Below are positions 43,310-53,535 of a stretch of 64,000 nucleotides of DNA, piece after piece. Origin of the DNA: Streptomyces coffeae. Lineage in GTDB: Bacteria; Actinomycetota; Actinomycetes; Streptomycetales; Streptomycetaceae. Where the stretch lies: NCBI RefSeq assembly GCF_016741875.1, contig NZ_JAERRF010000002.1, positions 186,001-250,000 of the forward strand, read 5' to 3'. The notes under the pieces are model-generated. The model was given only the letters and a program-made list of their open reading frames with translations, ran no database searches and was not told where the DNA came from. Made by a program: the position numbers and the translations under genes. Each line of letters begins with the position of its first letter. Position 1 is the stretch's first letter.

Positions 43310-44368
43310 TCATCCCTGGAGAAGGCACCGGACGACGTACGTCATGTGCTGGATGTTCCCGGCCCGCAGCCAGTGCGGGGCCTGGCCCGTGTCTTTACTG
43401 GCCGTGAGGGGACCGTTGGCACAGTCGCGCAGCCAGGTCTCCCCGGCACCGGCGGAGGCTCCTCTGAACTCGGGTAGATCGCGGATCAGGCGGGCAGCCG
43501 CCCGGATGCTCGCCGTACGGTCGGGGCCGCCGTTCAGCACCTTGCACAGCACGAACCAGTCGTCGATGGTGTAGCGAAGGAGACCCCACGGCGGAGGCCC
43601 GCCGCCCTGCTCCTGGGAGAGAGCGGTGACGGGCTGTACGCAGTAGTCGCCATAGGCGAGCCGTGACGAGTAGTCACGGCCGCTCGCTCTCATCTCGTGC
43701 CACATGTGCCAGTCGGCGCGGGGCTCTTCGTACAGCACTCCCAGTTCCAGCATGTCGTTCGTGGCCCGTGGGAAGCCTCCGCTGAGAACGACGGTCGTGC
43801 GCCAGGCCGTCAGGGGATGCAGGGCGTCCAGGGCACGCAGCGCCTCCTTGCCCGCGTCGGGGCGGCTGGGGAGAACGCTGCCCAGATCCAGCAGCAGATC
43901 GACGGGTATGTCAGGCCCGGCCTGGCCCAGCAGTTGGCCGACTGCTTCGGTCGTACGGCCATCCCACTCCCCCGGCACGCCTACGCGAACGCCGACACCA
44001 CAGCCGTAACGGCGCGCTGTCTCCAGGGCGGCGGACTGCTGGGCCGTGCCGCGCTCGGGCCCGGTCACCGGGCGGAGCAGGCGGGAGAGCCCGGTGCACT
44101 CGGACAGGATTTCCGCGAGTGCCGGTATCTGGGCCTCTTCGGCGAACGGGGCGTCGAGCCAGCCGGGATGACGGCGGTGTGCCCCTCTCACCTTATTCAG
44201 TTCTCTCCGCCAAGAAGCCTTGTTCAGATCCGCCGGAAGCACGCCAGGGCACGGCGGAAGGTTCCACAGCGGGGCCATCGCGGCCTGGATGTCCGGCCGG
44301 ACACGTTCGTAGGCCATCCTGGCGTGCTGCCGGACGGGTAGGACAGGGATGTAGAGCGGTTCGGCCAT
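43310..44368 (-). CDS. T4 beta protein-like (Beta_protein family)
   Basis: A protein of 352 residues with YIPVLPVRQHARMAYERV at the start, a VDLLLDLGSVLP strand in the middle, TTVVLSGGFP, and YSSRLAYGDYCVQP and YTIDDWFVLCK near the C-terminus. This pattern is the Beta_protein family, named after a bacteriophage T4 gene and common in defence islands; the fold suggests a TIM-barrel-like protein of unknown activity. It is convergent with the caspase-helicase gene (22 bases between stops) and divergent from the AAA ATPase gene, so it is its own transcription unit. Confidence 0.78.
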   Translation of the reverse strand: MAEPLYIPVLPVRQHARMAYERVRPDIQAAMAPLWNLPPCPGVLPADLNKASWRRELNKVRGAHRRHPGWLDAPFAEEAQIPALAEILSECTGLSRLLRPVTGPERGTAQQSAALETARRYGCGVGVRVGVPGEWDGRTTEAVGQLLGQAGPDIPVDLLLDLGSVLPSRPDAGKEALRALDALHPLTAWRTTVVLSGGFPRATNDMLELGVLYEEPRADWHMWHEMRASGRDYSSRLAYGDYCVQPVTALSQEQGGGPPPWGLLRYTIDDWFVLCKVLNGGPDRTASIRAAARLIRDLPEFRGASAGAGETWLRDCANGPLTASKDTGQAPHWLRAGNIQHMTYVVRCLLQG

Positions 44369-44639
44369 CGCGGCTCCCCCTCAGCACTGCCCGCGCGCTT
44401 TCCCTCCCTGTCAGGGTCGGCGGACGGCAGGACGCCGAGAAAGAGAGCCGTTTCGGTCCGGATGGCCGGAATGCACATGTACCTGGTACCGCTGTGACGC
44501 ACGTTGTACTGTGTGTGATGCTCGGTGGCCGGACGCTTCAAGTGCGCTGCGCACGTGGGGGACTGAGTGCCATTCAGCCAGGTGCGTTGTTGTCCTCCGT
44601 CCGCCGTGCGCCGAACTGCTTCCACGATTGGCGCGAGGC

Positions 44640-45851
44640 TTGAACCACCGCATTCTTGGTCTGACCGTGCGCAACTTCCGCACGCTGACGGACACGAAGC
44701 TGCCGCTCGGGCCCTTGACCGTCATGGTCGGCCCCAACGCGGCCGGCAAGTCGAACGTCCTGCACGCCCTGGAGTTCCTGGGTGATGTGACCCGGAAGGG
44801 GATCGAGCCGGCGCTCGAAGAGCGGGGCGGTTTCGATGTCCTGGCCTTCCGCGGCGGCCGGAAGCCGGTGTCGCGGATCGCCGTTGGCATCGAGGGCATC
44901 TGGTCCGACTTCGCGTCGGAGGAAGCGCCGGACCGCTACGAGTTGAGCGTCTCCCAGCGTCGGCTCCCCGAGCCACGGCATCGTGAGCTGGTTCTCTCCC
45001 GAGTAGAGCGGTTCGACCAGCATCCGAACACGGACGCAGAGACGTCGGTTGAGCTGAGGAGCAGTTCCGTCGTCGTCAATAGTCCGTCGGAGACCGGCCG
45101 TCATAAGGCTCAGCACAGCGTCGAGAGAATGGCGTCCGTCCTTCACCAGGGCCATGTCCTGCCTTTGCCGGACGGCACCCCGTCTGCCCAGGCCATGGGT
45201 GAAGTGCGACGCCATCTCTCCGAGATCCGAGTGTTCGACCCTGATGTGCGAGCCGCCAGGAAGCCCTCCGCGGTCAGTGAATCGGAACCACACCTGAAAG
45301 GGGACGCCTCCAACCTGGCGGATTTTCTGCTGGGCCTTCGGGAGCACGGTGATGCCTGGGAGCTCCTCTTGGAGGACGTCAGGACCGTGGTTCCGCAGAT
45401 CCGTAATATCCACGTACCACTCATCGCGGGCTCCAGCAGGGCCGAAGTGGAACTGGAAGAAGAGTGCCTGCGTGGGCGCACTCGACTCTCGGACGCATCC
45501 TGGGGCACAGTCCGCGTCCTGTGCATGCTCGCGATCATCCATGATCCGAATCCTCCGCTGCTGACGTGCATTGAGGAGATCGACCATGGTCTCCATCCGC
45601 ACGTGCTGAACCTTCTGGCGGTCAGGCTCCGCGAGGCCAGTAGCCGCGGTCAGTTCCTTGTGACCACTCATTCGCCGGTTCTCATCAACGAGTTGGAACC
45701 CAAGGAGTTCGTCGTGTGTGAGCGGCTCCCGAGTGGTGCCTCCCGCATCCCGGCTCGGCGCCCCGAGGAGATTCAGCGAGTCATCGAGAAGTCCGAGTAC
45801 GAGCCGATGGGTGATCTCTGGTACTCAGGCGCACTTGGGGGTGGGCTGTGA
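44640..45851 (+). CDS. OLD-like AAA (ABC-class) ATPase
   Basis: A protein of 403 residues from a TTG at 44640 (LNHRILGLTVRNFRTLTDTK); the frame is open to a GTG at 44511, which would add 43 poorly protein-like residues, so the start is uncertain. Walker A is VMVGPNAAGKSNVLHAL near residue 28, the signature is RLSDASWGTVRVL near 284, Walker B is TCIEEIDHGLHPHVL near 307 and the H-loop is LVTTHSPVLIN near 341. It lacks the TOPRIM domain of OLD nucleases, which the next gene supplies. Such ATPases sense phage functions and activate the partner. The stop overlaps the next start (GTGA). Confidence 0.85.
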   Translation: MNHRILGLTVRNFRTLTDTKLPLGPLTVMVGPNAAGKSNVLHALEFLGDVTRKGIEPALEERGGFDVLAFRGGRKPVSRIAVGIEGIWSDFASEEAPDRYELSVSQRRLPEPRHRELVLSRVERFDQHPNTDAETSVELRSSSVVVNSPSETGRHKAQHSVERMASVLHQGHVLPLPDGTPSAQAMGEVRRHLSEIRVFDPDVRAARKPSAVSESEPHLKGDASNLADFLLGLREHGDAWELLLEDVRTVVPQIRNIHVPLIAGSSRAEVELEEECLRGRTRLSDASWGTVRVLCMLAIIHDPNPPLLTCIEEIDHGLHPHVLNLLAVRLREASSRGQFLVTTHSPVLINELEPKEFVVCERLPSGASRIPARRPEEIQRVIEKSEYEPMGDLWYSGALGGGL

Positions 45852-46495
45852 ATGCGAAGCCTTCTCGGAGCCGTCAGCGCTCAGTTGTCGTAGTGGCCGG
45901 CGAGGGTGACTACGACCGCAGGGTACTTCAGCACCTGGTTCCCGCCCTGCACCCGGGAAGATGCCCCGACGTGATTGCCATGAGGAAGCCTATCCGTCTG
46001 GCCCGCGCCCAAGCCAAGCTCTCTCCTCGTCTTCAGCAGATCAAGAATTTCGCTGAGGGCCATGCCGACACAGCGAAAGTAGTCGGCATCGTCATACATG
46101 TGGATCTTGACGCCGTCGCTGACGATAACTACGACAAGGTCCGCAGACGCATCACTGAGGAGATGCGCGCCACCTTCAAGGAGTACCCCTCGGCACTGGC
46201 CCTGGCCGCCTATGAGATCGAGGCCTGGCTGATGCTCTTCCCGGATGCGTTCACGAAGGTCAAGCCAGGCTGGCGGTTGCGAGAGGCCGATTGTCGTCGT
46301 GACCTCGCCCAGCTCGTAAAGGCCAAAGAACACCTCGTCAAAAACCTCGGGAAACCTCCATACAGTGAGTCCCACGCTCCCAAGGTCATGGAGGAGGCGG
46401 TCAAGGGCGGTCACGTCACCGCACGGCCAATCGGCAACAACCGGTCATACCGCGACTTCGCGAATGAGATGGCGGGCTGGAAGAAGATCAACTAG
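45848..46495 (+). CDS. TOPRIM-like DUF4276 protein, partner of the ATPase
   Basis: A protein of 215 residues. VVVAGEGDYDRRVLQHL near the N-terminus carries the TOPRIM glutamate and IVIHVDLDAVADDNYDKV near residue 80 the DxD pair; ALAAYEIEAWLMLFPDAF follows. The order fits DUF4276/OLD-TOPRIM proteins, which act as nucleases when paired with an ABC-type ATPase. It overlaps the ATPase gene by four bases. The pair has the same logic as split-OLD systems such as PARIS or the ATPase-DUF4276 pairs known in defence islands; the exact system cannot be named from sequence alone. Confidence 0.8.
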   Translation: MNAKPSRSRQRSVVVVAGEGDYDRRVLQHLVPALHPGRCPDVIAMRKPIRLARAQAKLSPRLQQIKNFAEGHADTAKVVGIVIHVDLDAVADDNYDKVRRRITEEMRATFKEYPSALALAAYEIEAWLMLFPDAFTKVKPGWRLREADCRRDLAQLVKAKEHLVKNLGKPPYSESHAPKVMEEAVKGGHVTARPIGNNRSYRDFANEMAGWKKIN

Positions 46496-46590
46496 CAGGT
46501 CAGGTCAGAGCCACCGGAAACAGGAGCTGTCAGCGCCCCCGTATACCGTGGTACGGATCACCAGGGCACGGCATCGCAAGGGGGACCGTC

Positions 46591-49500
46591 GTGAAGCCCA
46601 CCATGGCCGCCGCGCAGCTGCGCGGCAGTCTGACGCAGTACCTCACGACGACGTACGCCCTCGCGGACGAGGACACCCGAAGCGCCCTCGAACGCTTCCT
46701 CGGACACCCGGAGACCGGCATCTTCCGTGGGCCCTACCTGCGGATCAGGACACCGTTCCACCTCGCCGAAGACGGCTGGCAGCGGGACGTGGAGGGGGCT
46801 GCCGGATTCCCCGGGTTCGTGCCGTGGCGGCACCAGGCGAAGGCGTGGGCACGGCTGTCCACGCTGCGCGGTCCCGCTCAGCCGACGCTGGTGACGACCG
46901 GCACCGGCTCCGGCAAGACCGAGTCGTTCCTCATCCCCGTACTGGACCACTGCCGGCGGCGGAAGGCCGAGGGACGGGGCGGGGTCAAGGCCGTTCTGCT
47001 GTATCCGATGAACGCGCTCGCCACCGACCAGGCGGGGCGCATCGGGGAGTACCTGGCGCGGCCGGAGCTCGCGCAGGTCACCGCGGGCCTCTACATCGGC
47101 GACCGCCCCGACACCGACTTCCGGCGGGTGATGACACGCCGGGAGGAGATGCGGGTGTCCCCGCCCGACGTACTGATCACCAACTACAAGATGCTCGACC
47201 TGCTGCTGCAGCGCGGGGAGGACCGGAGCCTGTGGGAAGGCGCCGACCTCACCCATGTCGTACTGGACGAGTTCCACACGTACGACGGAGCCCAGGGCAC
47301 CGATGTCGCGATGCTGTTGCGCCGGCTGGCCGCCGCCACCGGCGCGTCCCGGCCCGGCAGGCCGCTGGGGTCGATCTGCCCGGTGGCGACCTCGGCCACG
47401 CTCGGCGAGGGGGCGGCGGACAACGGGGCCGGGGGCGTCCTCGACGTGGCGGCGCGGGTGTTCGGGATGCCGTTCCCAGCGGAGGCGGTCATCGGCGAGG
47501 AGCGGATGACCGCCGATGAGTTCACCGGGTCCGTGGACTACGAGCTGGACGAGCCGCCCTCCCCGCAGGAGGTAGTGGCGGTGTCCGGCGGGCCGGACGT
47601 GGAGGCCCGCCCCGACCTGCTGGACCTGGACGCCCTCGCCACGAGGCTGCTGGGCCGCTCCGGGCTGGACGCCTTCCGTATCGGGCGGTTGCTGAAGCGG
47701 CACGACTTCACCCACGGCGTGCTGTCGCTGCTGAGCGGGGAGCCGCTGGACGAGTGGGCGCTGCGGGACCGGCTGGCCCGGTTCGGCTACTCCTGGGGGC
47801 GCACCGCGCGGGAGAACCCGCGGCTGGTGCTCCAGGCGCTGGGCCGGTTCGTGGCGCTGCTGTCGGCGGCTCGCGACCCGGAGTCCGATGAGCGCAAGCC
47901 CCGGCCGCTGCTGCACATCGAGGCGCATCTGTGGGTGCGACCCGTGACGCGAGTGCTGCGCGGGGTGGGGCGCACCCCGGAGTTCCGCTGGTACGAGGAC
48001 GATCGGACCGCCGCCCGGCGGGCCGCCCTGAGTGCCGCGCCACCCGGCGACGAGGACCCGGACGCCTCGTCCGGGGGCTGGCCATCGTCCTCGGCGAGCA
48101 GGCCGCAGCCGCTGCCCGGTGCCGACACGGCGCCGCGCCCCGCCCAGGTGCACCTGCCCGCCGTGTACTGCCGCAACTGCGGGCGCTCCGGGTGGGCGGC
48201 GCTGTCCCCCGAGGCCGACCCCCAGCAGCTGGTGACAGCGCAGGACCGTATCTGGCGAGCCGCGGTGGGGCGGGACAAACGGCGCATCCGCTACTTCATC
48301 TCTGCCACCCAGGGCGAGCGGCAGCAGGCGCTCGACGCGCTGACCGGGGCGCGGCCCACGGACGGCAAGGGCGACCCGCTGTCGGTCGTGGTGCTGGACG
48401 GCGGCCAGGGCACCTACCGGCTGCCCACCGCCGGAGACGACGCCGAGCTCGTCGACGCCTGGTTCGCACGAGCCCTGCTCGACAAGAAGACCGCCGACCG
48501 CGCGGCGAAGGAGGACCGCTGCCCGGCCTGCCACACCGACAACAGCATCCGCTTCCTCGGCACGGCGCAGGCGGCCCTGGCCTCGGCGGCCGTGACCCAG
48601 CTGTTCACCGGCGGTGACATCGCGCTCGTGCCGGAAGAGCGCAAGACGCTGCTGTTCAATGACTCCACGCAGGACGCGGCGCATCGCGCGGGGTATGTCG
48701 CCAACGCCTCGTACAAGTTCTCGCTGCGTTCGCTCCTCGCCCACAATCTGGACGATTCGGGGGCGCCGACAGCGCTGAACGAGCTGATCGGCCATGTCCT
48801 GGACTCGGTGGACGACCCGGACGCGCTGGCCGCCGTGGTGCCCCCTGATCTGCACGACGAGCCGGGCGTCGACCGTCTGCTGTCCGGCCGTGGCACCGGC
48901 GACGCACGGACCTGGAAGCTGATCGGGGAGCGGCTGGCCTTCGCGACCGTGATGGAGTTCGGGCTGCGCAGCCGCATGGGGCGCACCCTGGAGCTGACCC
49001 GCACCGCGGCCGCCGAGGTCGTCGTGGCCGAGCCCGACCGCGTCACCGACCTCACCCGCGACCTGCATCTGTCCCTGCCCGGCCAGCTGCTGGTGGGAAG
49101 CGGCCTGCCCACGCCCGAGCGGTATCTGGCGTATGTGCGCGGGCTGCTGGAGCGGCTGCGGATGCGCGGCGCGGTACGGCACCGCTGGCTGGACGATTGG
49201 ATCAAGGAAGGCGGTAGCAACCGCTACCTCATCTGGGGGCTCAGGCCGCCCGGCATGCCGGCCTTCCCCGAGGGGGTCGCGCCGCCGCGCTTCCTGCTGG
49301 ACGGGCAGAAGGACCGGTCCGAGTTCGACGCGATCACGGGACGTCTGGGCTGGTACCAGGACTGGACCCGCAGGTGCCTGGGGCTGGACGCCGCGGGGGC
49401 CGCGGAGTATCTGCGCAGGCTGCTGCCCGCCCTCGCCAAGGAAGGTGTCCTGGCGGTGCGGACCACCCGGGATCGGCAGACCCGGGTCTACGGGCTTCAA

Positions 49501-52500
49501 CCGGGGCACATCCAGGTGCGGCTGCTCGGCGACGCGGTCGTCAACAAGGCCTTCGTCAGCTGCGAGGACTGCGGCTGGCAGCAGGTCGTAGCGCCCGAGC
49601 GGCGCACGCGCTGGTACGGGCATCCCTGCCCCAGGTACCGCTGCGGGGGGCGGCTGACCGCGCCACAGCCGGGCATGCCCCGCAACGGAGCGGGACTCCC
49701 CCACCTGGGCGGCGCCGTGCAGGAGCGGGACTACACCGGCGACTACTACCGCCGCCTCTATCTGACGGGCGGCACGTTCCGTGTCGTCACCGCCGAGCAC
49801 ACGGGCATGCTCAGCCGCCCGGAGCGGGAGCGGGTCGAGCGCACCTTCAAGGCCGGGACGCACTACACCGACCCCAATGTGCTGTCGTGCACGCCGACAC
49901 TGGAACTCGGCATCGACATCGGCGATCTGTCGGCCGTACTGCTCGGCTCCCTGCCTGCCGGGCCGGCCAACTACGTACAGCGCGCCGGACGGGCCGGACG
50001 GCACACGGGCAACGCCCTGGTGGTCGCCTTCGGTGGACGCAAGGCTCGCGACCTGTACTACCTGGACGAACCGACAGAGATGATCTCCGGGACCATCCTG
50101 CCGCCGGGCTGCTACCTGTCCGCGGTGGAGATCCTGCGCCGCCAGTACACGGCCCGGCTGCTGGACCTCGCGGCCCGTGGCGACCTGAGGACCTCCGACG
50201 GCGAGGTGCTGGCGCCGCTCCCCCGGCTGTCGTCGGCCCTGTTCGGGACCAGCGGATGGTGCCAGGACCTGGCCGATGCCGCGCAGACCCGCGGCGCCGA
50301 ACTCGTCGAGGAGTTCCTGGCCCTGTTCCCCGACGGCAGCGGCGGGCGGGACCCCGACAGCTCCGACAGCGCGGGCGTCTCGGCGTACGCAGCTGAGGAG
50401 CTGAGGGCGTATGCGACCGGCGGCATCGTGCGCGCCCTCCAGGAGGCCGAGGAGGACTGGACGGGGCGGCGCGAGGAGCTGCGGCGCAGAATCGCCGCGA
50501 TCGACGAGGCCGCGGGACATCTGGCGCGGTCTGACGAGACGCAGAACCGGGAGCGGCGCGAGTTGCTGGCCGAGCGCCGCAGCGCCGGGGACCTGCTCCG
50601 GGAGCTGAGCCAGTCGAGCGCCCACGCCACTCTGGTGGAGCTCGGTCTACTGCCCAACTACAGCCTGACCGACACCACCACGCAGCTGGAAGCGACGCTG
50701 TACTGGTCCGAGGCTCCGGACGAGGAGGACGACGCACAGGAGGCGGAGACCGAGAAGGGACCTCCCCGCAAGATCTACCGCAGTGAGACGCGGGACTACG
50801 AGCGGTCCCGCAAACTGGCACTCACCGAACTGGCCCCCGGTAACAGCTTCTACGTCAACGGCTACCGCCACGTCGTACGCGCCCTCGACATCGGCAGCCC
50901 CGATCGCAGGGCCTGGTCGGTGTGGCGACTTTGTCCCGCTTGCGGCTATGTGCGCACCGAGCACGAGGGCGCCGAGAGCAACACCGACCCGTGCCCGCGC
51001 TGCGGCGGGCGGGAGATCGCCGACGCGGGCTGCGTGCAATACGTACTCCAGCCGAGGCGGGTGTTCTCCCGCGACAAGCGGGACGACGCCCGGGTGCGGG
51101 ATGACCGCGACGAGCGGGACCGCAAGCACTACGCGGTCCTCACCACTGTCGACATCGATCCCGACCGGCTCGCCCCCGGTTCCTGGCGGCACGACTCCGC
51201 GGTCTTCGGAGTGGACTTCACCCGCCATGCGAAGATCCGGACGCTCAACCTGGGGCTGGACCGCGAGGACGGCAGCAGCACGGTGCCCCTGGCGGGACAG
51301 GACGTGCGGATCAACCCGTTCTTCGTCTGCACCAGTTGCGGCGGGGCGACGGCCGACGGGCGCCCCGTGGTGGACGTGGAGCAGCACGCGCTGACCGAGT
51401 CGGGAGCGGCGAGCACCCCGGCCGCGAGGCACCATCTGCTGTGGTGCCCGCGTCGCCGTATCAGGGGATCCACGACCGGCGCGGACAGGCAGGGCAGGGG
51501 GCAGGACGTGCCGCTGCTGCTCGCGCACGAGCTGACCACGGAGGCAGTGCGCATCCTGCTGCCCGCGTCGATGGCCAGGGTCAAGCAGCGACTTGCCTCG
51601 TTCACCGCCGCGCTGTTCGCGGGCATAGCGGCACGCTACGGCGGCGATCCCGACCACATCGACATCGCCGAGGCGACGATGCCCGACCACGCGGGCGGCA
51701 TGGGTGCGGACTGGCCGAGGCGCTTCCTCGTCGTCTACGACCGGCTGCCCGGCGGCACCGGATACCTGCACCGGCTGGCATCCGCCGACGGCTTCCGGGA
51801 AGTGCTTCTCAAAGCGCGCGAGGTCATCGAGGAGTGCGATTGCCGCGAGAAGGGTCTCGACGGCTGCCACCAATGCCTGCTCCGGCGGGTTCCGGCCGCC
51901 GACTACGACAAGGTGAGCCGCAACGAGGTCCGGCAGATGCTGGACGACCTGCTCGGCGCGGACGGCGAGCGCTGGCAGACCTCGCCGGTCGCGACGACAC
52001 GGCACATCCCGTTGCAGCGGCAGGCCGAGAGCGACCTAGAGGTCCTGTTCGTCGACACGCTCCAGGACTGGGCCAAGCTTGCCGAGTCCAAGGCCGCCGC
52101 GGACACGTACACCACATCGGCGGGCACGTACGCCCTCGATCTGCGGCTGACGGCGGCGGACGGCACGACGGTGAGCTGGCGCGTCTCCCAGCAGCGCGCG
52201 CTGGACGGCACCCGGCCCGATTTACTCCTCGAACGGCTCGACGCCCCCGGCCCGCGTGTGGCCCTGTATCTCGACGGCTACGCCTACCACGCCACCCGCG
52301 AGCACAACCGGCTCGCCGACGACGCCATGAAGCGGACCAGGCTCAGGGCCGAGGGTCTGCGGGTGTTCCAGCTGACCTTCCATGACGTCAAGGAATGGCA
52401 GCAGCGGGTCAAGGACACCGGGTACGCGGCAGTGGGGCCGAGCGATCCGGTGTGGGAGCCGTACGGCACGAACGGCCGGAAGCGCGCCCGTGACTACTAC

Positions 52501-53535
52501 GAGCGTGTGGGCCGGGGTCTGCCCGGCGAGCTGGCTGAAACGATGTGGGTCAATCCGGCCCAGCTGCTCCTGGCCTATCTGCGTGCCCCGGAACCCGGGC
52601 GCTGGCAGCGGCGGGCGGAGGCGGTGGCCGCGGGCCTGAGCGGGACCGACGGCGTCCGTGCCGCCGCCCTCGTCGGTGACGGCGTCGGCGAGGGCATCCG
52701 GGAAGCGCTGCGCGGCGGCGCTCCCTCCGGGGCCGCCGGGCCGGTACGGCTGCTGTCCGGCCCGGACACATCGGGCTGCCGCCTCGTGCTGGCCGCTGAC
52801 GGCAGGCGCACACCGCCGGTGTGGACGGGGCTCACCGTCCTGGACGACGGCGACGCGGCCCTGGCCGACGAGCAGGTGCACAAACGGCGCTGGCGGGCCT
52901 GGCTGTACTGGAGCAATGTGCTGCAGTTCCTGGAGCACGGCGGCGGGGACAGCGCCCAGCTGACGACGAGCATGCTCGATGGTTTCGCCACCGAAGCGCT
53001 CATCGTGACGGGCGGAGTGGGCTGGCTGACGTCGACGCGCATCCCGGTACCGGCACAGGCGGAAGAGCCCGCCGTCCCCATCGTCGCCGCACCGGCCGTG
53101 CCCGCTCCCACCCGTGGTGAGGAAGTCCCGCCCCGGTCCGAGGCGGGCGAAGCGACCACGGATACCGGTCCGAAGCGGGACCCCGGCTGGGACCGGGTCA
53201 TCGAATACCTCGATCCGGAGGAGCCGGGGCTCGCCGGCCTCGCGCACGCGCTGGCGGGCGCGGGTGTGCCCGCGCCCCGGGACGGCTACGAATTGGACGG
53301 GCATGGGTGGCAGGCCGAACTGGCCTGGCCCGACGCACGTATCGGAGTGGTCCTGGCACCCCGCGTGGACCGCGACGAGCCGGACCACGAGGCAGCGGAC
53401 CGGGACAAGGCGTTCGCGGCCGCGGGCTGGGAGGTCCGCACCGCCACGGCTTGGGGCGGGGCGCGGCTGATCGCCCGCCTCACCGGCCAGGAGCAGAACA
53501 GCACGGTCACCAGGGACGGGGAGTCGAAGCGATGA
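46591..53535 (+). CDS. Giant DUF1998 helicase with Vsr-like nuclease domains (DruE/MrfA-like)
   Basis: A protein of 2314 residues from a GTG with AAGGGGGAC upstream. The SF2 helicase core has Walker A VTTGTGSGKTESF near residue 103, DEAH-like VVLDEFHTYDG near 225 and lobe-2 motifs TPTLELGIDIGDL and VQRAGRAGR near 1110-1135. Several CxxC pairs lie between and after the lobes (CRNCGRSG, CPACHTDN, CEDCGWQ, CPACGYV). DUF1998 ends with GGTGYLHRL and ECDCREKGLDGCHQCLL near 1750. Two Vsr-like nuclease regions follow: VALYLDGYAYHATREHNRLA near 1890 and a weaker one at the C-terminus (GWQAELAWPDARIGVVLAP). Size and DUF1998 recall Druantia DruE; helicase plus DUF1998 also recalls DrmA-DrmB. It overlaps the next gene by ATGA. 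Confidence 0.83.
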   Translation: MKPTMAAAQLRGSLTQYLTTTYALADEDTRSALERFLGHPETGIFRGPYLRIRTPFHLAEDGWQRDVEGAAGFPGFVPWRHQAKAWARLSTLRGPAQPTLVTTGTGSGKTESFLIPVLDHCRRRKAEGRGGVKAVLLYPMNALATDQAGRIGEYLARPELAQVTAGLYIGDRPDTDFRRVMTRREEMRVSPPDVLITNYKMLDLLLQRGEDRSLWEGADLTHVVLDEFHTYDGAQGTDVAMLLRRLAAATGASRPGRPLGSICPVATSATLGEGAADNGAGGVLDVAARVFGMPFPAEAVIGEERMTADEFTGSVDYELDEPPSPQEVVAVSGGPDVEARPDLLDLDALATRLLGRSGLDAFRIGRLLKRHDFTHGVLSLLSGEPLDEWALRDRLARFGYSWGRTARENPRLVLQALGRFVALLSAARDPESDERKPRPLLHIEAHLWVRPVTRVLRGVGRTPEFRWYEDDRTAARRAALSAAPPGDEDPDASSGGWPSSSASRPQPLPGADTAPRPAQVHLPAVYCRNCGRSGWAALSPEADPQQLVTAQDRIWRAAVGRDKRRIRYFISATQGERQQALDALTGARPTDGKGDPLSVVVLDGGQGTYRLPTAGDDAELVDAWFARALLDKKTADRAAKEDRCPACHTDNSIRFLGTAQAALASAAVTQLFTGGDIALVPEERKTLLFNDSTQDAAHRAGYVANASYKFSLRSLLAHNLDDSGAPTALNELIGHVLDSVDDPDALAAVVPPDLHDEPGVDRLLSGRGTGDARTWKLIGERLAFATVMEFGLRSRMGRTLELTRTAAAEVVVAEPDRVTDLTRDLHLSLPGQLLVGSGLPTPERYLAYVRGLLERLRMRGAVRHRWLDDWIKEGGSNRYLIWGLRPPGMPAFPEGVAPPRFLLDGQKDRSEFDAITGRLGWYQDWTRRCLGLDAAGAAEYLRRLLPALAKEGVLAVRTTRDRQTRVYGLQPGHIQVRLLGDAVVNKAFVSCEDCGWQQVVAPERRTRWYGHPCPRYRCGGRLTAPQPGMPRNGAGLPHLGGAVQERDYTGDYYRRLYLTGGTFRVVTAEHTGMLSRPERERVERTFKAGTHYTDPNVLSCTPTLELGIDIGDLSAVLLGSLPAGPANYVQRAGRAGRHTGNALVVAFGGRKARDLYYLDEPTEMISGTILPPGCYLSAVEILRRQYTARLLDLAARGDLRTSDGEVLAPLPRLSSALFGTSGWCQDLADAAQTRGAELVEEFLALFPDGSGGRDPDSSDSAGVSAYAAEELRAYATGGIVRALQEAEEDWTGRREELRRRIAAIDEAAGHLARSDETQNRERRELLAERRSAGDLLRELSQSSAHATLVELGLLPNYSLTDTTTQLEATLYWSEAPDEEDDAQEAETEKGPPRKIYRSETRDYERSRKLALTELAPGNSFYVNGYRHVVRALDIGSPDRRAWSVWRLCPACGYVRTEHEGAESNTDPCPRCGGREIADAGCVQYVLQPRRVFSRDKRDDARVRDDRDERDRKHYAVLTTVDIDPDRLAPGSWRHDSAVFGVDFTRHAKIRTLNLGLDREDGSSTVPLAGQDVRINPFFVCTSCGGATADGRPVVDVEQHALTESGAASTPAARHHLLWCPRRRIRGSTTGADRQGRGQDVPLLLAHELTTEAVRILLPASMARVKQRLASFTAALFAGIAARYGGDPDHIDIAEATMPDHAGGMGADWPRRFLVVYDRLPGGTGYLHRLASADGFREVLLKAREVIEECDCREKGLDGCHQCLLRRVPAADYDKVSRNEVRQMLDDLLGADGERWQTSPVATTRHIPLQRQAESDLEVLFVDTLQDWAKLAESKAAADTYTTSAGTYALDLRLTAADGTTVSWRVSQQRALDGTRPDLLLERLDAPGPRVALYLDGYAYHATREHNRLADDAMKRTRLRAEGLRVFQLTFHDVKEWQQRVKDTGYAAVGPSDPVWEPYGTNGRKRARDYYERVGRGLPGELAETMWVNPAQLLLAYLRAPEPGRWQRRAEAVAAGLSGTDGVRAAALVGDGVGEGIREALRGGAPSGAAGPVRLLSGPDTSGCRLVLAADGRRTPPVWTGLTVLDDGDAALADEQVHKRRWRAWLYWSNVLQFLEHGGGDSAQLTTSMLDGFATEALIVTGGVGWLTSTRIPVPAQAEEPAVPIVAAPAVPAPTRGEEVPPRSEAGEATTDTGPKRDPGWDRVIEYLDPEEPGLAGLAHALAGAGVPAPRDGYELDGHGWQAELAWPDARIGVVLAPRVDRDEPDHEAADRDKAFAAAGWEVRTATAWGGARLIARLTGQEQNSTVTRDGESKR

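Noticed and set aside
44567..44785. Plus-strand open frame with a good ribosome site (GGGGGA then GTG) overlapping the ATPase start
   Set aside because: It reads the ATPase P-loop region in the wrong frame and has no domain; the ribosome site is noted as a possible sign of a start-region frameshift but is not enough to call a gene.
46558..50625. 1355-codon minus-strand open frame opposite the giant helicase
   Set aside because: It is a shadow frame with Pro/Gln/Arg-rich composition and no motifs.
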